From Acidobacteriota bacterium (GTDB lineage Bacteria > Acidobacteriota > Vicinamibacteria > Marinacidobacterales > Marinacidobacteraceae), in NCBI GenBank assembly GCA_022822745.1, contig JAJEAO010000033.1, forward strand, positions 1-64,000: a DNA stretch of 64,000 bases, read 5' to 3'. Within the stretch, counting starts at the first letter, position 1. Every line of letters begins with the position of its first letter. The notes beneath the pieces were generated by a model. The model did not search any database. It worked only from the letters and a program-made list of their open reading frames with translations, and had not been told where the DNA came from. This document shows positions 11,104 through 20,634 of the stretch, one piece after another. Made by a program: the position numbers and the translations under genes.

Positions 11104-12872
11104 CGACCGGGGGCGGCCGGTGGTGGAGCCCCTGGCGGGAAGGCGAGGCCTGGCTCATCCTCCATGTGGATCTCCTTCCCGACGAGGAGCGGGAGACGCG
11201 GGCGCTCGCGCTGCTCGACGAGGAAGAGCGCCGCCGCTGGAGACGGTTCCTCGTGCGCCGCGCCCGCCGGCAGTTCGCGCTCTGCCGCGCCGCGCTCCGC
11301 GTGAACCTGCGGGATCGGCTCGGGTGCGAGAACGCGGAACTCTCGTTCGGCTACGGGAAGCACGGCAAGCCGTTCGCCCGCGTGAACGGGGTTCCCTCCC
11401 CGATCCGCTTCAACGTGAGCCACAGCGGCAGCCACGGCCTCGTCGCATTCGCCGAGCATGACGGGCTGGGAGTGGACCTGGAGGAACGAGATCCGGATCG
11501 GGATTTCGCCGGGATCGGCGGCAGCGTGTACGGCCCGGCCGAACAGCGCGCGCTCGCTGCGGCCCGAGGGCGCGAGAAGGCCTTCGTGTTCTATCGCCTC
11601 TGGAGCCTGAAGGAGGCGTTGATCAAGGCGCTGGGGACGGGGTTCTCGCTGAATCCCTCGCGCTTCGAGATTCCGGCGGAGATGCTCCGGGGAGCGCGAT
11701 CCGCCGAGTTCCGCTTCCCGCACCGACCTTCCGACGCCTGGCGGCTCGTGGACCTCGGCGAGCCCCGGTTCGCCGCCGCCATGGCCCACCGGCTGCCCGC
11801 CGGGGGAGGAGCCCCGGCGCCGCCCTCACGACGGGCTGAATCCGATCCGGCGGAGGAAATCGGCCGTCAACCGGGCGCACGCCTCCGGTCTCTCGAGCTG
11901 CGCGAGATGCGTCGTGCCCGGGATGTACTCGAAATCCACCGATCGGGCGCCGCGGAAGTCGCAGGGCGGAAGGAAGGTGTGCCTGAGGGACGGATCGGCG
12001 CCGACGATTCTGACGGGAAGCGGCAGCGAAGCCACATCCACCATCCGCGAGAACCGGGGGATCATCTTCAGGATCTGCGCCTCGTGTTCGGGCGGGCACC
12101 GGAGCGCCCGGCCGCCGTCCGGCAGGGCCCGCAGGGTCGTTCGCGCCAGGAGGCGCAGCACTTCCGGGTCGATCCGCGCCATCGCCGGCTGGGCGCCCAT
12201 CAGGGCGACGAATTCCGCGGCGCTCCGGAACCGGCCAACGCGGATCCGGGTCCGCGCCGCCGCCTGCCGGCAGGCCGCCTCGAAGGCGCGGCGCGTCGCG
12301 CCCGGCCGGGTCAGCGGGGGGTCGAAGAGCACCAGGCCCGCATACGAAGCGGCGAGCGCCGGGGAAAGCGCGGCGGTCAGGCCGGAAACGGAGTGGAACA
12401 CCCCCACCCGCGGACGCACTCCGAAGGCGCGGTCCACGGTCCGACCGACCGCCTCGAGGTCGCGGCACAGCGTCGGGATGGTGTGGCGCGCCAGGCCTCC
12501 CACCGGGTTCGCGCCGTGATTGCGGAGGTCGAACACCAGGACATCGAACCGGTCCAGCAGCAGCGACCAGAACGGGTAGTAGAGATCGCTGGCGAGCCCG
12601 TTGCCGTGGCTGAGCAGCAGGCGGGGGCCGTCCGGATTGCCGTACCGGCGCACGGAGACCGGCACATCGCCCTCGAGCCGCGCCTCGACCGAGGCCTCCG
12701 GCGGCGGGATTTCCAGAGGCGCCGGGCCCGCAGCCGGCATGTCCAGGGGCGCCGGGCCCGCAGCCGGCGTGTCCAGGGGCCCCGGGCCCGCAACCGGCAT
12801 CGAGCTACGGCGCCCTCGCGTCGCGCCCTGCCGCCGGACCGGCAGGGTCGCGGCGCCGCTCACGCTACTTGA
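11100..12872 (+). CDS. Sfp-type 4'-phosphopantetheinyl transferase, frame open far beyond the domain
   Basis: The first ~235 residues are a clear phosphopantetheinyl transferase: [14 protein letters not shown], the Mg-binding GVDLEERD, and [15 protein letters not shown]. The enzyme would move phosphopantetheine from CoA to carrier-domain serines such as Ser87 and Ser1096 of the adjacent PKS. The ATG overlaps the metallophosphoesterase stop. The domain ends near 11810, but no in-frame stop follows until 12870-12872. As written, the last ~355 codons are antisense to the hydrolase gene and have no recognisable domain. A frameshift near 11820 would end the gene at a TGA at 11837-11839, convergent with the hydrolase stop. 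The function is secure; the 3' end is not. Confidence 0.8.
   Translation: MTTGGGRWWSPWREGEAWLILHVDLLPDEERETRALALLDEEERRRWRRFLVRRARRQFALCRAALRVNLRDRLGCENAELSFGYGKHGKPFARVNGVPSPIRFNVSHSGSHGLVAFAEHDGLGVDLEERDPDRDFAGIGGSVYGPAEQRALAAARGREKAFVFYRLWSLKEALIKALGTGFSLNPSRFEIPAEMLRGARSAEFRFPHRPSDAWRLVDLGEPRFAAAMAHRLPAGGGAPAPPSRRAESDPAEEIGRQPGARLRSLELREMRRARDVLEIHRSGAAEVAGRKEGVPEGRIGADDSDGKRQRSHIHHPREPGDHLQDLRLVFGRAPERPAAVRQGPQGRSRQEAQHFRVDPRHRRLGAHQGDEFRGAPEPANADPGPRRRLPAGRLEGAARRARPGQRGVEEHQARIRSGERRGKRGGQAGNGVEHPHPRTHSEGAVHGPTDRLEVAAQRRDGVARQASHRVRAVIAEVEHQDIEPVQQQRPERVVEIAGEPVAVAEQQAGAVRIAVPAHGDRHIALEPRLDRGLRRRDFQRRRARSRHVQGRRARSRRVQGPRARNRHRATAPSRRALPPDRQGRGAAHAT
11826..12800 (-). CDS. Alpha/beta hydrolase fold protein with an N-terminal decapeptide repeat
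   Basis: The 324-residue protein has an alpha/beta hydrolase core: [17 protein letters not shown] (HGN oxyanion turn), [10 protein letters not shown], a nucleophile elbow GVFHSVSGL (Ser in a GxxxSVSG context rather than classical GxSxG), and a late [19 protein letters not shown] supplying the His. The ATG at 12798-12800 avoids overlap with glnN. A later ATG at 12738-12740 lies inside the repeat. The first 30 residues are (x)PAAGPxPLD decapeptides encoded by a 30-bp repeat. Next to a PKS and its phosphopantetheinyl transferase it could act on an ester or thioester, but this is only context. Confidence 0.8.
   Translation of the reverse strand: MPVAGPGPLDTPAAGPAPLDMPAAGPAPLEIPPPEASVEARLEGDVPVSVRRYGNPDGPRLLLSHGNGLASDLYYPFWSLLLDRFDVLVFDLRNHGANPVGGLARHTIPTLCRDLEAVGRTVDRAFGVRPRVGVFHSVSGLTAALSPALAASYAGLVLFDPPLTRPGATRRAFEAACRQAAARTRIRVGRFRSAAEFVALMGAQPAMARIDPEVLRLLARTTLRALPDGGRALRCPPEHEAQILKMIPRFSRMVDVASLPLPVRIVGADPSLRHTFLPPCDFRGARSVDFEYIPGTTHLAQLERPEACARLTADFLRRIGFSPS
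12721..12800. repeat. 30-bp tandem repeat at the hydrolase 5' end
   Basis: Two full copies and a partial copy of a 30-bp unit (starting gccgggcccgcagccggc) form the start of the hydrolase coding region. Each copy carries or once carried a potential start codon. The period equals that of the arrays in the PKS gene. Confidence 0.9.
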
Positions 12873-15045
12873 CGAAGAGAATGTCCCGGTAGGTGGGCAG
12901 GGGCCACAGGTCGTCCGGGATGATGTGCTCCAGTCGGTCGGCGACATCGCGCACCGCGCTGGCAGCGGGGATCACGTTGTTGCGCATGTGGATGACTTTC
13001 TCCGAGACCTCGTCGCCTCCGAGCTCGGCGTTCTGGACATCGAGGTTGTCGAGCGCCTCGCCGAGCTCGTCGAGGAGGCCGGAGACGCGCTGGATGCTGG
13101 CGTCGAGCGCCGCGGTGGAGGCGCCGGCTTCCTGGACGCCGCGTCGCGCCGAGGCGAGCTGGTTCAGGTAGCTGACCGTCGCGGGGAGGATCTGGCAGCG
13201 GGCGATGTACGCGGTGGTCTCGCCTTCGATGTTGATCTGGATGAAGTACTGCTCGGTGAAGACCTCGAGCCGGGCTTCGAGCTCGCGCGCCGACATGACG
13301 CTGTACCGCTCGAACAGGTCGAGGTTCTTCTTCGCCGCGAAGGCCGGAAGCGCGGCAACCGTGGAGCTGGAGTTGATCAGTCCGCGGCGCGCGGCCTCCT
13401 CGACCCACTCGGGCGCGTAGTTGTCGCCGTTGAAGATGATTCGCTTGAACGAGGGGATCTCGTTGGAGAGGAGCACCCAGAGCGCGTCTTCGAGCGACTT
13501 GCCGATGCCGACGATGGGCTCGAGGACGTCGGTCCAGTTGTCGATCGCCTCGGCGACGATCGTGTTCAGGATCGTCGCGGGCAGCGAGATGCTGGAGGAC
13601 GAGCCCAGCGCCCGGAACTCGAACTTGTTCCCGGTGAACGCGAAGGGGGATGTGCGGTTCCGGTCGCCGGCGTGTCGCGGCAGGTCCGGGAGGACGCTGG
13701 CGCCGAGGCCGAGGAGGCCTTCCTGGTCGCCCTCCTCCGCGCGGCCGGACGCCTCCAACTGCTCGAAGATGTCACCGAGCTGCTTGCCGAGGAAGACCGA
13801 GATGATGGCCGGGGGCGCCTCGTTCGCGCCGAGTCGGTGGTCGTTGCCGGAGCTGGACACGGCGGCAAGCAGCAGATCCTGGTGCTTGTCCACGGCGCTC
13901 ATGACCGCGGTGCAGAAGAACAGGAACATCAGGTTGTCGTGCGGCGTGTCGCCCGGGTCCATGAGGTTCCGGTCCGCCGTGCCGAAGGACCAGTTCAGGT
14001 GCTTGCCGCTGCCGTTGATGCCGTGGAAGGGCTTCTCGTGCAGGAGGCAGACGAACCCGTACTGGTGCGCGTTCCGCTCCAGGATCCGCATCGTGAGCTG
14101 CTGGTGGTCCGCCGCCACGTTCGCGTTCTCGTAGATCGGCGCCATCTCGTACTGGCCGGGCGCGACTTCGTTGTGGCGCGTCTTCATCGGCACGCCGAGC
14201 CGGTAGAGATCGGTCTCGACGGACTGGATGTAGGCCAGCACCCGCTCGTGGATCGTCCCGAAGTAGTGGTCGTCGAGCTCCTGGCCGCGCGGGGGCTTCG
14301 CTCCGAAGAGCGTCCGGCCCGAGGTCATCAGGTCGGGGCGGCGGTAGTAGAACTCGCGGTCGAGGAGGAAGAACTCCTGCTCGGCGCCGAGGTTCGCCGT
14401 GACCCGGCCCGCTTCGATGCCGAACAGCTTGAGGGCGCGGCGGGTGGCCCGGTCCAGCGCGTCAATGGACTTGAGCAGCGGGATCTTGGCGTCGAGGCTC
14501 TCGCCCGACCAGCTCGAGAACGCGGTCGGGATGCAGAGATAGGTCGCCGATTCGCCGCCGAGGATGAACGCCGGGGAGGTCGGATCCCACGCCGTGTAGC
14601 CGCGCGCCTCGAAGGTCGCGCGCAATCCGCCCGAGGGGAACGAGGACGCGTCGGGCTCGCCCTGGACGAGCTGGTCGCCCCCGAACTCGGTGATGGCGCG
14701 CCCGTCCCGTCCGACCTTGAGGAAGGAGTCGTGCTTCTCGGCGGTGGCGCCGGTCAGGGGCTGGAACCAGTGCGTGTAGTGGGTCGCGCCGCGCGAGAGC
14801 GCCCAGTCCTTCATGGCGGCGGCCACGGTGTCGGCGATCCCGGGGTCGAGCGAGTCCCCGTGCTCGATCGTGCGGAGAATCTGCTTGAAGGCCTTGTCGG
14901 GAAGCCGGGACTGCATCTCCCGGAGTCCGAAGGTGTCCGCGCCGAAGATGCGGGACAGCAGGTCGCGGTCGCCCGATGGCGACTGGGGCCGGCGGCTCCA
15001 CGTCTTGGCTGCAGTGACCGAGTCGAAGCGTTTCTGAGTGCTCAT
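12865..15045 (-). CDS. glnN: Glutamine synthetase type III
   Basis: The 726-residue protein has the length of GSIII rather than the ~450 residues of GSI. It shows the GSIII N-terminal region ([16 protein letters not shown]), [12 protein letters not shown] and [19 protein letters not shown] for metal and glutamate binding, [15 protein letters not shown], and the ATP-site segment [17 protein letters not shown]. It makes glutamine from glutamate, ammonia and ATP in the cytosol. The ATG at 15043-15045 begins [10 protein letters not shown], and the frame upstream has no conserved content. The gene stands alone, with a long upstream region on its 5' side. Confidence 0.96.
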   Translation of the reverse strand: MSTQKRFDSVTAAKTWSRRPQSPSGDRDLLSRIFGADTFGLREMQSRLPDKAFKQILRTIEHGDSLDPGIADTVAAAMKDWALSRGATHYTHWFQPLTGATAEKHDSFLKVGRDGRAITEFGGDQLVQGEPDASSFPSGGLRATFEARGYTAWDPTSPAFILGGESATYLCIPTAFSSWSGESLDAKIPLLKSIDALDRATRRALKLFGIEAGRVTANLGAEQEFFLLDREFYYRRPDLMTSGRTLFGAKPPRGQELDDHYFGTIHERVLAYIQSVETDLYRLGVPMKTRHNEVAPGQYEMAPIYENANVAADHQQLTMRILERNAHQYGFVCLLHEKPFHGINGSGKHLNWSFGTADRNLMDPGDTPHDNLMFLFFCTAVMSAVDKHQDLLLAAVSSSGNDHRLGANEAPPAIISVFLGKQLGDIFEQLEASGRAEEGDQEGLLGLGASVLPDLPRHAGDRNRTSPFAFTGNKFEFRALGSSSSISLPATILNTIVAEAIDNWTDVLEPIVGIGKSLEDALWVLLSNEIPSFKRIIFNGDNYAPEWVEEAARRGLINSSSTVAALPAFAAKKNLDLFERYSVMSARELEARLEVFTEQYFIQINIEGETTAYIARCQILPATVSYLNQLASARRGVQEAGASTAALDASIQRVSGLLDELGEALDNLDVQNAELGGDEVSEKVIHMRNNVIPAASAVRDVADRLEHIIPDDLWPLPTYRDILFVK

Positions 15046-15557
15046 GGGGCGTGTCCATCCGTGGACCGGAATGGCCGGAAGTCCCTCCTGTTCCCGGCCG
15101 CCGGGGAGGAGACGGCATCCCCGGGGAAGCAGCCCGGTCCAGGTGAACCTCGAAGCTCGTCGGCGTGACGCGAACCAGGTGGAAGGAGGCGGCTCGGGGG
15201 TCCGTCCTGACTCCATAAGATACCCGCCCGACGCCGCGACTCGAAACGACCCGCCTCCCGGCGGCGCGACCTGCGAGCCGGTCCGCGCCGGCCGGCGTAC
15301 CTGGCGGGCATGAGGATCGGAGCCAGCCGGGCTGCCCGGTGGGCGGGCGCGGCGTTCGCGTTCGCTCCCGGACAGGGGCCCCGGATCGTCGTGAGCCCGG
15401 ACGTGCCGGTGAGCCGGGACGGGGACCGGCCGCACGTGGAGATCACGGCGGCTGCAACCCGCGGAATCCGGAGAACCGGATCGCGGCGGCCATCACGTTC
15501 ACCCGCTCTCCCATGGAGCGCCTCAGCGCCCCGCGCGCTGGTAGCATCCCGGCCACC
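15046..15557. other. Gene-free region upstream of glnN
   Basis: No supported gene is seen in these 512 bases. The short frames in it have no protein-like composition. The only AT-rich patch is at 15215-15222, giving TATCTT on the minus strand, a possible -10 element for glnN about 170 nt upstream of its start. The -35 is poor. Confidence 0.3.
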
Positions 15558-15740
15558 ATGGGCGAGTCCGGGGGCAGCCGCATCAGCATCGATCAGGGCG
15601 GATTGGGTTTCACGCTGTGGATGATCGGGTGGCTGTTCACGATCGGCGCGCTCGGTCTGAGCTTCGGCCGGGGGCTGCTCGGCCTGATCCTCTGGCCGTA
15701 CTACCTCGGCGTTCACTTCGCCGGGGTCTTCGGCTGGTGA
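15558..15740 (+). CDS. Small two-helix membrane protein
   Basis: The 60-residue protein starts at ATG 15558 with MGESGGSRISIDQGG. It has two hydrophobic stretches, FTLWMIGWLFTIGALGLSF and GLLGLILWPYYLGVHFAGVF, joined by a GRG turn. This is a small inner-membrane protein of unknown function. The upstream extension of the frame is Arg/Pro-rich noise. A TAGCAT at 15543-15548 could be a -10 element. Confidence 0.7.
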   Translation: MGESGGSRISIDQGGLGFTLWMIGWLFTIGALGLSFGRGLLGLILWPYYLGVHFAGVFGW

Positions 15741-15827
15741 CGCTCGGCCCCGAGTCCCGGCCCTTCTGACGGCGCGCGCCCCGAATCGGGGTTCGCCGCG
15801 CGGCGAAGGGAGTCAGAATCCTGCGCC

Positions 15828-17264
15828 ATGGATCACCTGACGCCCCGGGAATTCGCTGCGCAGGGCCGCGAGGTCCTCGACTGGATCGCCGCCTACTGGG
15901 AGCGGGTGGAGGACCTGCCGGTGCTCTCGCGGGCGAAACCGGGGGAGATCCGAGGGCGTCTGCCCCGGGAAGCGCCGGAACGCGGGGAGCCGTTCGACGC
16001 CGTCCTCCGGGATCTGGACGAAGTCGTCCTGCCGGGCGTCACCCACTGGCAGTCGCCCAGCTTCTTCGCGTTCTTCCCTTCGAATCTCTCCGGATCCTCC
16101 GTGCTCGGCGAGCTGCTCTCGGCCGGTCTGGGCGTCCAGGGGATGCTGTGGGCCACGAGTCCGGCATGCACCGAGATCGAGACCCATGTCCTGGACTGGA
16201 TGGCGGATCTCGTCGGGCTTCCGGCGCGGTTCCGCTCCGATGGCGCCGGCGGGGGCGTGATCCAGGACACGGCGTCGTCCGCCACCCTGACCGCGCTGCT
16301 CGCCGCCCGCGAAAGGGCCACGGGCTTCGAGTCGAACCGCGTCGGCGTGCGCGCCCCGCTGACGGCCTACGGCTCGGAGGAGTCCCATTCCTCGCTCCTG
16401 AAGGCGGTCCGGATCGCCGGTCTCGGAAGCGACAACCTCCGCTCGATCCAGGCGCATCCGGCGACCCGCGCCGCGCTCCCGGACGCCTTCGAGCGTCTCG
16501 TCGAGGAGGATCTCGCCGCCGGTCGCCTTCCCGCTTTCGTCTCCGTGACGCTGGGCACGACTTCGACCGGAGCGTTCGATCCGCTGCGACGGATCGCGGA
16601 GATCGCGCGGCGGCGCGGCCTGTGGGTCCACGTGGACGCCGCGATGTCGGGCGCGGCGTTTCTGTGCCCGGAATTCCGCCACCTGCAGGAGGGCGCGGAG
16701 CTCGCGGATTCCTGGTGTTTCAACCCCCACAAGTGGATGTTCACGAACTTCGACTGCGACTGTTTCTGGGTTGCGGACCGGAGCGCGCTGATCCGGACGC
16801 TGTCGGTGACCCCGGAGTACCTGCGAAACCGCGCGTCGGAGTCAGGCGAGGTGTTCGATTACCGCGACTGGCAGATTCCGCTGGGGCGGCGCTTTCGGGC
16901 GCTCAAGTTGTGGCTGGTGCTGCGCCACTACGGCGCGGAGGGGCTGCGGCGCCACATCCGGGAGCATGTCGCGCTCGGGCAGGAATTCCTGGCTCTGGTG
17001 GAGGCCGAGCCCGACTTCGAGGTCCTGGCGCCGGCGCCGCTGAACCACGTGACCTTCCGGTACCGGCCGAAGGGCGCCGCCGATCCCGATGCGCTCAACA
17101 TGCGGCTCCTCCACGCGCTGAACGAGTCCGGGGCGCTCTACCTCACCCACACGCGCGTCCCCGCCGGAATCGGGCTGCGCATGGTCGTGGCGCAGACGCA
17201 GACGACCCGCGAACACGTGCTCGCGGCCTGGCGGAGGATCCGGGACACGGCCCGATCCGCATGA
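15828..17264 (+). CDS. PLP-dependent group II decarboxylase (aromatic-L-amino-acid decarboxylase family)
   Basis: The 478-residue length is standard for the family. Residues 70-130 hold HWQSPSFFAFFPSN and WATSPACTEIE. VIQDTASSATL and YGSEESHSS follow, then the PLP-binding VHVDAAMSG and SWCFNPHKWMFTNFDC with the Schiff-base lysine. It would decarboxylate an aromatic L-amino acid such as tryptophan, tyrosine, phenylalanine or DOPA, releasing CO2 and the amine. The substrate cannot be fixed from sequence. A GGGAG lies about 18 nt before the ATG. The gene is not obviously in an operon. Confidence 0.93.
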   Translation: MDHLTPREFAAQGREVLDWIAAYWERVEDLPVLSRAKPGEIRGRLPREAPERGEPFDAVLRDLDEVVLPGVTHWQSPSFFAFFPSNLSGSSVLGELLSAGLGVQGMLWATSPACTEIETHVLDWMADLVGLPARFRSDGAGGGVIQDTASSATLTALLAARERATGFESNRVGVRAPLTAYGSEESHSSLLKAVRIAGLGSDNLRSIQAHPATRAALPDAFERLVEEDLAAGRLPAFVSVTLGTTSTGAFDPLRRIAEIARRRGLWVHVDAAMSGAAFLCPEFRHLQEGAELADSWCFNPHKWMFTNFDCDCFWVADRSALIRTLSVTPEYLRNRASESGEVFDYRDWQIPLGRRFRALKLWLVLRHYGAEGLRRHIREHVALGQEFLALVEAEPDFEVLAPAPLNHVTFRYRPKGAADPDALNMRLLHALNESGALYLTHTRVPAGIGLRMVVAQTQTTREHVLAAWRRIRDTARSA

Positions 17265-17322
17265 GAAGCGACGCCTCGAAGCAGCGCGCCCCCAGCCGTC
17301 CCCGTAGCCTGTTTGCCACCGG

Positions 17323-17652
17323 ATGAGTCGTCGCCGTCACCCGCTCGCGGTAGCCCGTTCGCGATGGGATGACGCCAGGGCCAGCATTCGGTTCATCGTC
17401 CCCGAGGCCGAGAAATCCCGATACGCCGCGCAGGCGGCCCGGGAGCGGAAGTCGCTCGGCGAGTGGATGCGGGAAGCCGCCGCGCGCAAGCTGAGGTCGT
17501 CCTTCCGGGGAGAGCGCTCCCGGTCGCGGGAGGAGTTCGACCGCATCCTGCGGGAAGCGCGGGAGCGCGCCGGGCCGGGTCGGGAGCCGGACTGGGAGGA
17601 TACGAAGCAAGGGATCCTGGACGGAAAGATGGAGGGCGTGCGGATCGGCTGA
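17323..17652 (+). CDS. Ribbon-helix-helix antitoxin-like protein, orphan
   Basis: The 109-residue protein has a beta-strand plus two-helix pattern (IRFIVPEAEKSRYAAQAA, then KSLGEWMREAAARKL) like RHH antitoxins. A charged C-terminal tail carries DWEDTKQGILDG, similar to the toxin-binding tails of such proteins. No toxin gene follows. The next gene is a converging MscS channel. The function is inferred from pattern only. Confidence 0.6.
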   Translation: MSRRRHPLAVARSRWDDARASIRFIVPEAEKSRYAAQAARERKSLGEWMREAAARKLRSSFRGERSRSREEFDRILREARERAGPGREPDWEDTKQGILDGKMEGVRIG

Positions 17653-17764
17653 CCTCCTCGGGGAAGGGGGTCGGTGGAACGCTGCGGCTGGACTGACCGG
17701 ACCGGCCTCAGCCTGCCGCCAGCAACCTGGCTACGGGTCGGTGAGCCGGCCGCCGGAATCCCGG

Positions 17765-18862
17765 CTACCGGTCGGCGGGTCTCGCCGCGCCGTCGAGGCG
17801 GACGACGCGCTGCGGGAACGGGATCGCGATGCCCGCCTCCGCGAGCGCCTCGTGGGCTCGGGTATGGAGCGCGTCGAGCGCGCGGCCCCGTTCTTCCGCC
17901 TGCGCGATCCAGCCGAGCAGCTCGAACCGGAGCGCCGACTCCGCGAACTCGCGGAACCGGACCCGCGGCTCGGGTTCGGAGCGGATCAGCGGCTCGCTCC
18001 GAGCCACCTCCATGAGCACCTGTCGCACCCGCTCCACATCGCTCCCGTAGGCGACGCCCACGCTCAGCCGGACCCGCTGGGAGACCGCCGGGCCGCCGCT
18101 CTCGTTGATGACGGTCGAGTTCGCGATCGTCGCGTTCGGGATCGTGATCTCGATCTCGTCGCGGGTGAGGATGCGGGTGCTGCGGAGGCCGATGTGGGTG
18201 ACCTCGCCCCGGAGGCGGGAGCCGTCGGCGAGGACGATGTAGTCGCCGATGCGGTAGGGGGCGTCGGCGAGGATCGAGACCCCGGCGAACAGGTTGGCGA
18301 GCGTGTCGCGGGCGGCGAAGCCGACGGCGATGCCGGCGATCCCCACGGAGGCCGCCCATCCGGCGACGTCGATATTCCACAGCGCCAGCCCGATGTAGGT
18401 CGCGACGCCGAGGAGCACCACATGCGAGGTGATCGAGAAGAGGGGCTGGCTGGCGGGCTGGACCGCGCGGAAGCGATCCGGGTGGGCGCTCATCCACAGG
18501 ACCAGCCGGCCGGAGAGGGGCACCAGCGCGACGACCCAGGTGACCAGCGCCAGACTCTGGATCACGTTGATCGCGAGGTGCTCGAACCGAGTCGGCAGAC
18601 CCACGAGGACCACGGCCAGGTAGAAGCCGATCAGGACCGCGCTTCGGGTGAGCGGACGGTGGAGGTGCTCGAGGACGAGGTCGTCCAGCTGCGTCTCGGT
18701 CCGGCGGACGACGCGCCGGAACACGGCGGTCAGGATGCGGTCCACGAGCCGCGCCACGAGCCCGGCGGTCGCCGCGATGAGGAGGGCGGCCCAGTAGCGG
18801 AGGCCGGGAATCCGGGCCAGCGCCTCGGAAAGGGCTTCGATTGCCGCCGAAATCGTGTCCAT
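17765..18862 (-). CDS. MscS-family mechanosensitive ion channel
   Basis: The 365-residue protein has several N-terminal membrane helices. The pore-lining helix and upper beta domain follow: SVGIAGIAVGFAARDTLANL, then FAGVSILADAPYRIGDYIVL, with GEVTHIGLRSTRILTRDE and IPNATIANSTVINES. These are the hallmarks of small-conductance channels that open when membrane tension rises. The ATG at 18860-18862 gives a standard N-terminus. It is a single gene converging on the RHH protein. Confidence 0.93.
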   Translation of the reverse strand: MDTISAAIEALSEALARIPGLRYWAALLIAATAGLVARLVDRILTAVFRRVVRRTETQLDDLVLEHLHRPLTRSAVLIGFYLAVVLVGLPTRFEHLAINVIQSLALVTWVVALVPLSGRLVLWMSAHPDRFRAVQPASQPLFSITSHVVLLGVATYIGLALWNIDVAGWAASVGIAGIAVGFAARDTLANLFAGVSILADAPYRIGDYIVLADGSRLRGEVTHIGLRSTRILTRDEIEITIPNATIANSTVINESGGPAVSQRVRLSVGVAYGSDVERVRQVLMEVARSEPLIRSEPEPRVRFREFAESALRFELLGWIAQAEERGRALDALHTRAHEALAEAGIAIPFPQRVVRLDGAARPADR

Positions 18863-18952
18863 TCGAGTGTTTTCCGGCGCGGGGCGCGGAGCGGCGAAAG
18901 ATACCGCGGCCCCGGGTCGCCGGCGGCCGACTGCGACCGGCGGAGGTCGCTG

Positions 18953-20626
18953 CTACGGCGCCCGGTGGGTGATCCGCCCGGCGGTGATCGTGAGCGCCGA
19001 GGAAAGATCGGGAATCTCGCGCTCGGCCACTCCGAAGTAGTCGCCGGTGAGGACGGTGAGGTCCGCGTCCATGCCGGGCGCGAGCCGTCCCCGCCTCGTC
19101 TCGGCGAAGACCAGCCAGGCGTAGCCGTCCGTCATGTAGCGAAGCGCGTCGCCACGGGAGACGGCGTGCTCGGGCCCCTGGACCCCGGCGGACAGCGTGT
19201 CCCGGGTGACGAAGTGGTAGAGCACTTCGAACGGGTCGTGCGGGACGACCGGCGAGTCGGTGCCGAGCGAGACCGGGATGCCCTCGGCGGCGTAGAGGCC
19301 GACCGGCGTCGTGAGCGCGGCGCGCTCGGACCCCCAGTAGGCGACGAGGCTGGGGGCCGCCACGTAGAGGTGGTGCTGGGCGGTCACGGCGAGGCCCAGC
19401 CGCCGCATCCGCTCGAACTGGTCGGGCGCGGGGATGAAGCCGTGCTCGATGCTCCATCGGCGTCCGGTGATGGGGCTTTCGGCGTGGGCGGCCTCGTAGG
19501 CGTCGAGCACCAGGTCCATCGCGGCGTCGCCGACCGCGTGCGTGGCGACTCGCCAGCCGAGCGAGTTCAGTGCGCGGACCGTCTGGTGGAACGCGTCCGT
19601 CGGCATCGTCTGGAGGCCGGCGTAGCTGCCTTCGCGCCCCCACGGCTCCTCGTACGGCTCCCGCATCCAGCCGCCCTCGAAGCCTCCGTCCACGCCGAGC
19701 TTCACGCCGCCCACGGTGAGCAGTCCGCTGGAGAAGTCGGAGGCCACGCCCCACGACGCCACGACCGATTCGACGTCCTCCGGGGCCGTCCCGCGCAGCC
19801 GGAACAGGAACTCGATGCGCGCCGGGAGCCGGTCCTGCTCGGCGAGGCGCCGGAACAGCGCGAACTGTTCGGCGGAGCCCCCGGGGATCCGGAGCGCCGT
19901 GATCCCGTAGCCGGCCATCGTCCGGAGCTGCTCGAGGAGCCGGCTCGCGGGGTCGCCTTCCGGCTCGGGGCGGGGGAGACGAACGGGATCCTTGGCGCGG
20001 TCCACCAGCTCGCCGTTCAGACGGCCGTCCGGATAGCGGCCGATGCGGCCTCCGGGCGGGGACTCGGCGGTCTCCCGGATGCCGAAACGGGTCAGGGCGC
20101 GGGAGTTGAGGATGAACTCGTGGCCGCCGCGCACGACGACGACCGGGTGATCGGGGGCGGCCTCGTCGAGATCGTCGCGCAGCGGCAGCCGCGCTTCGGC
20201 GAGCTGCCCCTCGTGCCAGTTGCTGTTCGTGACGACCAGCTCGCCGGACTCGGTGTCGGCGGCCCGGGCGGCGATTGCCTGCTTCAGCTCCGCCAGCGTG
20301 CGCACGCCGGAGAGATCCACGCCGGGGCCGCCGCCGAGAGCGTGGAAGTGGTTGTCGGCGAGGCCGGGAACGACGGTCCGCCCGTCGAGGGCGACGACTT
20401 CGGTCTCCGGACCGCGCCGCCGCAGGATCTCCTCATTGGATCCCACCGCAGCGATCCGGTCCCCGACGACGGCGATCGCCTCGACCACGCCGCGGGCGTC
20501 GTCGAGTGTGCGGACGCGGCCGCCGTGGAGGATCAGGTCGGCCGGGGGCGGCGCGTCGCAGCCCGCGAGGCCGATGAGCGCGAGCCCGGCGACAGCGAGT
20601 CCGGCGAGGGGAACGACGGCGCGCAT
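18953..20626 (-). CDS. YtcJ-like amidohydrolase lipoprotein
   Basis: The 557-residue protein starts MRAVVPLAGLAVAGLALI, followed by LAGC, a lipobox. It should be exported and lipid-anchored, unusual for this normally cytosolic family. The amidohydrolase 3 fold shows VVPGLADNHFHALGGG (metal HxH), a TATHAVGDAA-type histidine segment (VATHAVGDAAMD), SIEHGF, and SLGTDSPVVPHDPFE with the metal-binding Asp. The substrate is unknown. It lies 8 nt downstream of ygfZ, so the two form an operon. Longer in-frame starts would overlap ygfZ entirely. Confidence 0.9.
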   Translation of the reverse strand: MRAVVPLAGLAVAGLALIGLAGCDAPPPADLILHGGRVRTLDDARGVVEAIAVVGDRIAAVGSNEEILRRRGPETEVVALDGRTVVPGLADNHFHALGGGPGVDLSGVRTLAELKQAIAARAADTESGELVVTNSNWHEGQLAEARLPLRDDLDEAAPDHPVVVVRGGHEFILNSRALTRFGIRETAESPPGGRIGRYPDGRLNGELVDRAKDPVRLPRPEPEGDPASRLLEQLRTMAGYGITALRIPGGSAEQFALFRRLAEQDRLPARIEFLFRLRGTAPEDVESVVASWGVASDFSSGLLTVGGVKLGVDGGFEGGWMREPYEEPWGREGSYAGLQTMPTDAFHQTVRALNSLGWRVATHAVGDAAMDLVLDAYEAAHAESPITGRRWSIEHGFIPAPDQFERMRRLGLAVTAQHHLYVAAPSLVAYWGSERAALTTPVGLYAAEGIPVSLGTDSPVVPHDPFEVLYHFVTRDTLSAGVQGPEHAVSRGDALRYMTDGYAWLVFAETRRGRLAPGMDADLTVLTGDYFGVAEREIPDLSSALTITAGRITHRAP

Positions 20627-20634
20627 CCTCCGGG

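Noticed and set aside
17323..17652. RHH protein considered as half of a toxin-antitoxin pair
   Set aside because: No PIN, RelE or other toxin frame lies next to it on either side.
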